Shown piece by piece: positions 55,016 to 64,000 of a stretch of 64,000 nucleotides of DNA (within the stretch, counting starts at the first letter, position 1; each line of letters starts with the position of its first letter). The translations under genes were made by a program, and so were the position numbers. The notes under the pieces are model-generated. The model saw only the letters and a program-made list of their open reading frames with translations, had not been told where the DNA came from and searched no databases. The stretch spans positions 2,557,501 to 2,621,500 of the forward strand of contig JAJTWR010000365.1 of the NCBI GenBank assembly GCA_021613335.1, in the 5' to 3' direction. The DNA is from Whitmania pigra. Lineage: Eukaryota; Annelida; Clitellata; Hirudinida; Haemopidae.

Positions 55016-55478
55016 GCACTTTTCTGCTGCAGAAGATTAGCTTTCTTTTATCAAGATGTACCAAGGAAACAAGATCTTTTTGGTCCCATTACAACGTAGC
55101 AGTCGTCCGCTTATCATTTCATCACCCAACATGTGGGATTTCATGTCTTTTATAATCCATGTCAATCAATTTTTTCTTTTTCCGTTTTGCCAGATTCTCG
55201 GATTTTTTTATCAATTCCATAATTTTATAAAGAGTTTAAAGTTTAAATCGTTCACGTAAGATTTAAAAAAATATCGACTCGTATGTGCACACCAGTTTCA
55301 CCCAAAATATTAACAAATTTTGACATTGAAACTAAGTAATGCTAAAAATCTATATCATCATTTTAAAACTTAAACATGAAATTCTTTTTCATACTTAATG
55401 AGAACTGAAATGATTTTCGTTAGCTTTGTACAACTATTAAAATTGTTGCATAAAATTATTGCTTCTTCAGCACACGAA

Positions 55479-57617
55479 ATGAGCCAATGGAGTTTAGCAG
55501 ACAAAGTTGCAATCGTAACAGGAGCAAACAGTGGCATAGGACTGGAGACGGCAAAGATGCTCCTAAATGCAGGTGATGATAAATGTCCTAATATCTATGC
55601 ATGTAATTATTATTTTTTTTTTTTTTTTTTTGATGTGCATGTTCCAATAAGTTTATGTTCTAACTAATTCAAGCTCTGATTATTATTTTATTTAAGCGAC
55701 GTATTTTTATTGTACCTAATTAGTGTTATTAATGTTGCTTATTTTTAAGTAGTTATAAATTAGTTATAAATTTGCTTATTTCTTGCAATCTTGATAAAAT
55801 AATGGACAATAATTTTCTGAAATGAATCAATTCTGTGGAAAATAATCCGAAAATTCTGCCCGTGGATTTTCGGAAAGCCAACCAACGAGAAAAGTTACAA
55901 AGTTCAGTTTAGGGCATCATCATCATCATCGTCGTCGTCGTCACCCATAGACAAATTAAAACGATTTCAAATGTGTGCGCCGCAAAAACAAGAAATCTCG
56001 AAAATGGGATCTGAAGAAATCAATCAGATTTCGAGTAGTTTATTACGTTTACTGAGCTCATCAAGAAAAAAAGAGAACATTTTCAGTACATTTACTGATT
56101 TGGTTTTGCAAACGCTATATAAATTGACCTTATTGACAGGATGTTACGTCGTCATGGCTTGTCGTGACATGGAAAAGGGAAAGATGTGCGGGCTTTGGGA
56201 TGAGAAAAGATGCACTGTCATGAAATTGGATCTCTCATCTTTAGATTCTGTTCATGAGTTTGCAGAAAAGATCATCAATAGTAATTTATTTGTCATTTAA
56301 GCAAATCGGAACTTCACGCTTCAAATAAAATTAAAATAATACGACGAATCTTAACACCATTATTTATGAAAAATGACAATAATTTATTTCTTTATAATAA
56401 ATTTACAGTTAATATAATTTTTGAAGAATTCGATAAAATTCACGTACTTGTCAACAATGCCGGGGTATTTCACTCTAGGAGAATTGCGACGGAAGAGGGT
56501 TTTGAAATTCACTTTGGAGTCAATCATCTCGGTAAACTTGTAACAAATTAACTAGAAGAATTGTAGTGTTAATATTTGTACATTTGTTGCATCAGGACAT
56601 TTTTTGCTTACCCGACTTCTCCTCAGCAAGATAATTTCTTCTGCTCCAAGCCGCATCATCAACATTTCTTCAAAAGCCCATGAATATTCACCTCTAAATT
56701 TCGCTGATCTGGAGATGCGACATCATTGGTCTCCTCTGAAAGCCTACAGCAGGAGCAAAACTGCGAACATTCTTTTCACTGCACATTTGGCTTCTTTACT
56801 CAAAGGTACGTTCACTTTGTACTGTCCCACATTTAGTTGACATTTGCAAAAGGGAAGTAGATAAGAAGGCAATCACAATTTCGGTCAGAAAAATCCGAAC
56901 GACAAAGCCAGAAGAAATGTTACAACATTCAAGCAGTTCATTCATATGACCTAATTTTTCAATAATTACCCGATGAAAATTCAATGGCATATCTTAAATG
57001 TCACATGCGGTTTGTTAAGATTACTTACATAAATCATGAACCATTTACATTTAGTAATTTATAGCCTTATCAATGTCCAGCTTAAACTTGTCTTCTGATT
57101 ACATATTTTATATATTTTTCACAACCTAAAAAATGTAGGGAAAAAATGATGTCTTGTCGTACAAAATCGAGCGTTCATTTTAGGCACTGGAGTGACAACA
57201 TATTGTCTTCATCCTGGTGTCGTCGAAACAAACCTCGGTCGGCATTTGGAAGGATCCTGTTTCATGCGCTTCTTCCATTGCATCATGTTCTTGACCAGGA
57301 AAAAGATGCTCGACCCCGAGTCAGGAGCCAGCACCACCTTTTACTGCTGTTCAGAAAAACAGCTCTGCGTCCAGCGAGGAATTTATTATTCGTGAGTACA
57401 AATCAAATTATTTAATTTAATTATTTATTATTTAATTGCACATTTAACATTGTGAGTTCATTCTTTGTTTTCAAAATATGATTGTAGTTATTTGCTTTAA
57501 TACAGGGATTGCAAACCCAGACTCCCAAAGAAACATGCCACAGACCCCAAAAAGGCAGAACTACTCTGGAAAATGAGCAGCACAATGTGTGGAATCTCAC
57601 CATCTATCAATATTTGA
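55479..57617 (+). CDS. Short-chain dehydrogenase, retinol dehydrogenase 11-14-like
   Basis: NAD(P)-dependent oxidoreductase, probably acting on retinoids or other lipid alcohols. Exons: 55479-55572, 56140-56280, 56427-56531, 56596-56805, 57184-57391, 57506-57617. They total 870 bases, 289 residues. The Rossmann motif TGANSGIG is at residues about 15-22, then ACRD, LDLSSLDSV, LVNNAGV, the catalytic YSRSK (Tyr/Lys), HPGVVETNLGRH, and a C-terminal KKHA.DPKKAELLWKMS typical of RDH11-14. An in-frame upstream ATG at 55398 would add a hydrophobic N-terminal segment (FVSFVQLLKLL) like the membrane anchor of RDHs, but an acceptor-like CTTCTTCAG just before 55471 leaves the true 5' end open. The third exon has an alternative in-frame acceptor at 56409. 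Confidence 0.9.
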
Positions 57618-58236
57618 ACTCAACGTCGTAATCGATTCGAAATTTTAAGAAAATACGTTTTTGATGAGTTGTAATAGACATAAAAATAATAATCACAAAG
57701 AAAATTCATTTTGTAACATAAAACAACCCAACATATTTGTTTTCTTCTTGAACCTGAATAGATAAAAAAAATGTGGCTCGATATCATTAAATATGGGTTC
57801 AATAATATAGATTAAATCCATGCATAAGCGTAGCCACGGGGAGGATGGCCGTGGGGGGAAGAGCCTACCTCTGTCAGTATGCCACTTGATATTTTTTATA
57901 TTCGTAAACGTGTTTATTGCGGGGAATATATGTAGCTCATTTAAGTAAAAGAACTCTAATATCATTAGGAAAGCTTCCAGCAATTTATTACATATCATAA
58001 GTCGCTATCATCAATAAATAAATTTCAGGTGTCTTTGCTTTCTTTATGTATTTTATTTATTTTTTTTATTTTTATTTTTACATCAGTGTGATATTACTTT
58101 TCTCTCTATTCAAATAGTTCTAGACTTTTCCATTGTAATATTTATGAGTAAAAATGTATGTCCCCTCTAGCTCGACCCCTTGAACACATGTTACAATCCT
58201 TTCAAAAAAAATACTTATTATTTTATATTTAATCAG

Positions 58237-58525
58237 AAAAGTGCTTTCGGAACTAAAACAAAATTTCGAAACTTTTGAAAATTTCGCTGTTTCTAAGCAT
58301 GGCAAACAAAGTTTAAAGGACGGAGTGAAACTAGAATTGGCTATAGGCTGGGGGATTGCCACCTACCTCCAGTTACCTCAAATTTTCACCACCATTTGTC
58401 GAACTCCAGGTTTGCCTCTAGATGTGTCAGCATACTCGTCTGTGTATGGATGTGTGATCCTACAATTAATTTTTCAGTCTCACTTCTTTAAAACAAAACA
58501 TTTGTGGAACTCTGCAACAGTTTGA
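58237..58525 (+). CDS. Single putative exon of an unidentified protein
   Basis: After an acceptor-like ATATTTAATCAG, an open frame encodes 95 residues with good codon texture: a charged helical part (ELKQNFETFENFAVSKHGK) then LELAIGWGIATYLQLPQIF, possibly membrane-associated. It could end at its TGA (58523-58525) or splice out at ACTCCAG|GTTTGCC (58408). I recognise no family and found no companion exons in the flanks. It may be an internal exon of a decayed gene. Confidence 0.35.
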
Positions 58526-58579
58526 GCCTAACTCGTCAATCGCCAGCAGAAACTTATATAATGGCAAAAGCCTACCCAG

Positions 58580-58682
58580 CAAGCACAAGAAATCGGGACC
58601 CGACCGGGTCCCACGCGGGAAGAAAAGCGGGGCCCGATTCGGCAGCCCAGCGGGGCCATGCCGGGTTTGGCCGCGGGCACTA
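58580..58682. repeat. GC-rich repeat-like island
   Basis: About 100 bases of roughly 65% GC in a window that is about one-third GC, built of CCCGAC/CGGG/GCGGG units (for example GGGACCCGACCGGGTCCC, a near-perfect palindrome at 58594-58611). It looks like part of a dispersed repeat rather than a gene or CpG promoter. Confidence 0.5.
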
Positions 58683-58699
58683 TAGTCTTTAACGTGGCT

Positions 58700-60461
58700 G
58701 AAGAGACATTTATAAATACAAATATAAATATTTTATAAATATATATATATACCAGTTATATAAGCATGTATATTTTTAAATTAGGAATCTTGATAAACAT
58801 TTTGATGCACATTTTATCAGTCGGAGCTGCGCGGTTATTGAATAAGAAGACTTTTAAATGAATTCCACAAATACCTATTAATTTCAAAAAAGTGAAAATC
58901 TCACTACAGTTGATGTACGAACATTTTGAAAGAGCATTTGAAATGTAGTTTCCAAATATTATAATTTAAAACCTCGCAACAGAAAATAACTGAGTGTTTA
59001 AACCTTCAGCCACGTTAAAGACCATTTATTTATTTATTTGATTATAGTCCGTTGCATAACTAAGATGACTTGGACTTCGTTAAAGACCAGGCTTTTACCT
59101 GTATTTATATAAGTTGTCTGCCGACGAAAGACAAGTTGAGTCTATGCATTCCGGGGATAAATAGGTTACCGTCGATGGCTCTTTTGACAATTAGTGAAGT
59201 CCTTATTGCGGTCGAAGTTATTTTGGTTCGAAAATGTATTTAGTGACGATAAATTTATAGTTTAATACTTTGTTACGGAGTCATCTGTTGGCTAAATTTT
59301 TGTTGCTATAACGACTTTTAGTTTGCTAATTTTTCCACGGCACCCTATTTTTGCTAAAAGCCACACATTATATTTTGGTTGGATAACGTTTTGAACATTA
59401 CCAAATTATCCGCTTGTTAGGCCAAACACCGAATTTCTTGTTAAAAATTTAATTATGGTTTTAAGTTAACCCTTTGAGGAATTGCTTTTATAGCAACAAA
59501 CCATGATAAACAGGAACAACATTCGGGCTAAGGAACTGTTTTTGAATATTAAACTTGTGAGGAATGAAAGCCCAAAGCAAAAATAGTCAGCTCCAAGATC
59601 CAACCCTAGATAAATTCTGAAGATCAAGCTACAAACATTAAATAACGGCTTTGTTGCTCAGACACCTACAAATTTCACATTTCTCTCCATTATGCACATT
59701 TATTGAATGGTTATGGCACAATGATAACTCAGTTTAATGTACTTATATGTTTGTGTTCACCCAATCTTTTGATTGGCTTGTGAAGATGAACAACTGAACT
59801 CTCAGAAGCACATACTCTGGTGGTGAAGGCTGGGCTGTGAACAAAAAACATTGCAACCATTGCCATTACCATGCAGGAACACAAACTCTTTCAGCCAACC
59901 CACATGACAAATTGCACCATAAAAATTTTATTACACAGACTTTAGACTTCACAAGTAAAACTCCATAAATAAAAGTTGTACTAACTTTATGCAGAAATGC
60001 ATTGACCCAAAATGACAAATATTCGTGAAAAGAAAATTGTAAAGTGATTTAATTTTTAAACCACAATCTAATAAAGAATTCGAGAAGAATTGGAAAGTGA
60101 TGAGCCATTGTGTTGATCGGGCCTGATGGCCCATTACATATACAGTTTCAAAATTCGTATCAACATTAAATGTAAGGTTAAATTAGATGCATGAAGAATC
60201 AAGATTGGAAATGCCTGTTAGAAAATTATAATGAAAAATTGTAATGCTACATACGGAATGGCTGCTAGCTTTAAAGATACACTAATTGTTAAATGAAAAT
60301 CTCACACAAATTTGCTATCACACCAAAATGGTACCAGTCATCAATGAGTCAGAATAATAATAATCCAATACTATAGTTAAATCATAATATAAAGATACTA
60401 TTGAACATTTGTTGCAGATTTTATTGAAGGATATGAAATAAAGATGAAGGGAATAACTAGT
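58700..60461. other. Intergenic, no gene recognised
   Basis: AT-rich. Contains the degenerate tRNA-like repeat unit at 59047-59075. Otherwise nothing supported on either strand. Confidence 0.45.
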
Positions 60462-61162
60462 TCAGTTGTCTTCATGGTGATTGCTGTACCTGAAACAAAA
60501 TCATGAACCATACTAAATGATAAAATATTCTGAAAAAAGCTTTTAAATAGCTTCTATCTAAATTAAAAATTGTACCTTGAATCTTTCTGGATGCTTTCCA
60601 ACTTAGAGGCAAGGGCCTCACTAAAAGACACCCGATACAAGGGGCTGATATCATTAAGAAGAGCATATATTGTTTCATAATACGTACAGCTTTCATCGGT
60701 GGACGTCATGTCATCGAATTTATTGCCAACAACCTACAAATAAAATTGAATCACAAACATTTTATCACATACTATAACAAAATTAATGTTAATCTCACAT
60801 TTTAAAGTGAACCCAAAAATTAACAATTTCATGAATAAAACAATTTGTGTGTACAACATAAAATTTGTAATTAAGTAACCTAGCCGATTGCATCCGCCCA
60901 CTTACACACTGAATTACATTTTATAAATGAAAAGTGCAAAAATATAATTTCACACCCTGAATCCTAGACCGCTAAGTTCAACACAGTAGTTAGCCTCCTC
61001 TTTAGTAGTCAAATTGAGGTAAACATTGTGATCTGTTGAAGGAAGAACTGAGGAAAGACCGGCGTAGACAACTGCGAAAGCAATTTCTTTCACAGCCTCC
61101 TGGCCCTCAAACAACATGCCGGATTGCTCCTCATCTTCAAACCTGTGGATAGCACGAGACAT
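60462..61162 (-). CDS. GSKIP: GSK3-beta interaction protein (GSKIP)
   Basis: Small cytosolic scaffold that binds GSK3-beta and, in vertebrates, protein kinase A. Exons: 60956-61162, 60576-60733, 60462-60489. They total 393 bases, 130 residues, close to the vertebrate 139. The body matches the family: EAVKEIAFAVVYAG, VYLNLTTKE..NYCVELS..GFRVVG..FD, then YYETIYALLNDISPLYRVSFSEAL..KLESIQ, the conserved C-terminal segment that forms the GSK3-binding helix. The last exon is just nine codons. A putative untranslated leader exon with a GTGAGT donor lies about 1.5 kb upstream (donor at 62690-62685). Confidence 0.92.
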
Positions 61163-63729
61163 CTTCTAATGCGAACACCTTTGTTTATTTTTGGTACTGG
61201 TCGATCATTACTTATCTCCAGTTAATTTCGATAAGTAATCTATTCGATTGCTGAAAATAAAATAAATCAGGTTTAATAAATTGCTTCAAAACCAAAATAA
61301 AATTTATTTAAATTTAAAAACCGTACTTAAAAGGTAGTCATTTTCGACGAATTATTTACCTTATGTGCCGAACAAGTTTAATAATGCATTCCAGAAGCAT
61401 CTAAAATTTGCGACTTCCTTGAGCTGAAGCTTTCTTAAACTCTTCTCAATGCGCGACCAAATGAGGACTGCACTAGGTATAGAGGACACAGACTAAAACC
61501 AGCAAGGAATTGCTGATAACAGTCAGGTTTCTTAATTTCATTTTCAGATAAAATCTTAGCTTCCCCATTAAAATGATTGTATTCAATGTCCGGAGATACG
61601 TGAACCCTTGCTGAGAGTTTTAAGGACTCACAATCAGTTGATGTGAATCAGCACTCAATTAATAATGAACCTTACATCTCTTTAGCAGACTATTACACCC
61701 TCTTTCAATCTTAAGTTGAATTAATATAAAAACAAAATAGTCGTTAATTAATATTAACAAATGAATTTAGCTCTGCAACCAAACAAGGTAGCCCCCACGA
61801 TTGCATACGAGTATTATGGAGGACCTACTGATTTGCCAATCACAACTATACCAATGCATTTCAGTGTGCATGTTTAGTTGAAGGACTAAGCATAAATATG
61901 CAGTCTCACAAGTTTTTATTTTTCCACATTCTTATATCGATATCACAATCATTCTCCACTTTTAGAGACCATGATTGCAGAACAAGAGAATAAATTTATA
62001 ACTAATAAGTATATTTAGTATTCCAAAGCACCAGGAAATTTTCAAATATTATCAATTATTTCAAATATTAATTAAACATAATTCAAGTTGAGAAAAAACC
62101 TTCCAAAAATTTCATATGCAGGTATGGAGTTTTAACAAATAAATATAATAAGCAGAAACAACAACGAAATGTTAATCATAAGTTATATGTACACTCCTAA
62201 CCTCCTGTAGAATATTTGCTTACATTCAAAAGCAAAGAAATTAGCAAAATAAATCCATTCCGATTTGCATAAAGTAATGTGTTAAGGTGATCATAAGCAC
62301 ATAATGATTTGATTCAACGGGTTAATGAAGAGGACTTCTCATGGGGCTATTGGAGCAACACGAGCGTAACACACGGCATAAAATATACAGGTCACCATCC
62401 AGCTCAAACTATAATTTTCCTAAATTCTTCAACTCGAACAACAACTAGCTAACAAGTTGAACACCGGCGAATTTGAAAGAAAATAAAAACGGCTCTAATC
62501 GAAATGACATCTGCAAAGTTCTACCAATAAAATTCAAGTAAATCGAACTGTCAAAAGACAGCATCAAGCAGAAAAACAAACATGCGACCGCACATTACTG
62601 CCAGAATCTACATACCTGGAAATAAAAAAAAATACAAAACAACAATAAAAACTACAATGATAAACAGATGTTGAAGTGATGTTACTCACCGTGTGGATGA
62701 TAATGAGGTGAATATAAGCACAGTCTGACACGGTCACTGAGGACAACACCAACCCTTCCTCTCGAGCACACGCAAACCTTGCAACAAACTCACAGAATTC
62801 CTCGACGATCAGAATATGGTGAGATTCACTTTAATTATTTTTAAAGCAATGTTTCAAATTAGCAGAAGCCTTCTAAATAATTAAACCAAAAACAATGAGG
62901 GATAGGCATTATAGACCATTATATATATATGAATATACGCATATCATAAGTTTCCAATTAGCAATCAAATGAAAATCAATGAGTGGGATATATAAGCACA
63001 TAATCATGTGACTCACGAATTTCAACAATATGTAATTTTAAGTTACAATTTTCTCCGTGATTGAAAAGCAATTTCAAAATGAAAACGAAAAATCAGCACG
63101 GCTCTTCCACGGCCAAACGTTGGTTGTCTCCTGGTGCATTCCTAATTCAGCGACGTGCTGGACTCCACTGAGGAGCATTCGTCAGGTTTCGACCGCTCCA
63201 CTGCTGGTTGTATACTGCATGAGGCCAGAGTGGAAAGTGTCCTGAAATGGGTTCGAAAAAATCAAAAAATCAAATTTGGAAACGGAAAACCATTAGTAAT
63301 TATGAGATGCGACTAAACTCGATGCGATGCAAGCATCGCTGTCGAAAAATCAGTTCCTGAAAGAAGCAACACAGATTTTTCAAAAGCTGCAATTGATGCT
63401 TTGCAAGAACCCAAATGATTCGGTGACATATCAAGCGATGACAGTTAATTTAGCCAAATTATTTGTCATTAACAAATATATTAAAATGTTATGATACCAT
63501 ATATTAAATTACTTTTAGTTTATTGAACCATTTGCAATGTCTGGAAAAGAAGCTTGCATTGGCACCTTTTGAAATTGTTACAAGCAAATATTCAGCCAGT
63601 GATGCCAAATGGTTCAAGCACATTAAATAACTTGTCACACTTCACCAAGTAAGAACAACGGAATAGAAAAACTAATCCAAATGCTTAATGCTTAACCAAA
63701 CTAACAATTTGTTTACTTAAATAAGTTAA

Positions 63730-63763
<34 letters not shown>

Positions 63764-63822
63764 TATTATTATTACTATCATTATTGTTAGACAACCCTTT
63801 GTTCTTTTAGATGACAAGAATG
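61163..63822. other. GSKIP 5' region and intergenic sequence
   Basis: On the - strand, ACACG|GTGAGTAAC at about 62685-62690 is a good splice donor and may end a GSKIP 5'-UTR exon. 63300-63420 carries a short stretch resembling AAI.ALQE of histone H3, too short to call. An (ATT)n tract lies at 63730-63775. No other gene seen. Confidence 0.4.
63728..63775. repeat. (ATT)n microsatellite
   Basis: About 15 triplets with one slip, just beyond the stop codon of the - strand gene at the window edge. Confidence 0.9.
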
Positions 63823-64000
63823 TTAACCTCTAAGAGGAGGTACGTGAGGACCAGCATGAGAAACACTCCCCGTTCCTCTGACGAGAGCTCTGCCCCTTGC
63901 ATCGGAGAATGAGGAAGGATAATTGAGGTAGTCCTCGTGTTCGTACCCCGTGAAGTAGTCGTCCGTGTAGCTCCCTCCCCTGAAGTCACGTCCGTAATAC
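63823..64000 (-). CDS. C-terminal exon of a hnRNP R/Q (SYNCRIP)-like RNA-binding protein, partial
   Basis: Read on the - strand from the window edge, the frame ending at TAA (63825-63823) gives about 58 residues: YYGRDFRGGSYTDDYF.GYEHEDY, then a Ser/Arg/Gly-rich end finishing PPLRG. Tyr-Gly-Asp repeats with RGG character are typical of the C-terminal region of SYNCRIP/hnRNP R. The low-complexity nature means other RGG/YG-rich proteins are possible. The gene continues beyond 64000. Confidence 0.45.
   Translation of the reverse strand, partial: YYGRDFRGGSYTDDYFTGYEHEDYLNYPSSFSDARGRALVRGTGSVSHAGPHVPPLRG

Noticed and set aside
57830..57890. GCGTAGCCACGGGG motif resembling a hAT terminus
   Set aside because: No inverted partner or 8-bp duplication found nearby.
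63320..63415. Short stretch resembling histone H3 (TD...AAI.ALQE)
   Set aside because: Only about ten residues align and the following frame does not continue as H3; likely chance or too decayed to call.

Overview
This is a metazoan genomic window: AT-rich, with intron-containing genes on both strands (introns mostly 50-1000 bp, GT-AG plus a few GC-AG), TATA-type promoters, DNA transposons and trinucleotide microsatellites. The gene set (Notch, a transgelin/muscle-protein-20 calponin protein, a DEG/ENaC channel, SOBP, IMP, an LDLa-SRCR-trypsin protease) points to an invertebrate. An arthropod or other ecdysozoan seems most likely, but I cannot name the species. Exon models were built by hand from splice sites and reading-frame phase. 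For the complete models (glutamine-synthetase-like, EIF1AD, DEG/ENaC, calponin, PAN/SUEL receptor, IMP, SDR, GSKIP) the exon lengths sum to whole codons with matching phases at each junction.

Left part (0-23 kb). The + strand carries the 3' two thirds of a Notch receptor (679-9353, 23 exons): about 20 EGF repeats, three LNRs, a furin-like site, a TM segment, a RAM motif, ankyrin repeats and a His/PEST-rich tail. An orphan duplicate of a glutamine-synthetase-like terminal exon lies at about 10.7 kb. An intronless mRNA capping enzyme is on the - strand (12.0-14.0 kb). A complete but broken DD34E Tc1/mariner element (14.5-16.1 kb) and a hAT fragment follow. Then come a ten-exon lengsin-type glutamine-synthetase-like gene (-) and EIF1AD (-), the latter with a hAT MITE in an intron.

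Middle part (23-47 kb). The + strand has a DEG/ENaC channel with one non-canonical splice donor, then a calponin/transgelin gene. The - strand has the 3' part of a SOBP-like gene, with a possible promoter and leader exon about 4 kb upstream. Between these lie a 1.7-kb degenerate hAT element and a LINE reverse-transcriptase scrap. Two extracellular-type genes follow on the - strand: a PAN-PAN-SUEL-mucin-TM receptor-like protein, and a 3xLDLa-SRCR-S1 serine protease with an unusual activation site and S1 pocket.

Right part (47-64 kb). IMP/IGF2BP (+, one RRM and four KH domains) is followed by a 5-kb gene-poor stretch with a weak Cys-rich locus and a tRNA-like element. A retinol-dehydrogenase-like SDR (+), an unidentified exon, GSKIP (-) and what looks like the C-terminal exon of a SYNCRIP/hnRNP R-type protein (-) complete the window.

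The genes are functionally unrelated neighbours, as is usual in animals. I see no prokaryote-like operon, CRISPR or phage system. The most distinctive items are the PAN/SUEL mucin receptor, the atypical LDLa/SRCR protease beside it, the GG splice donor in the channel gene, and the two-faced tRNA-like repeat.
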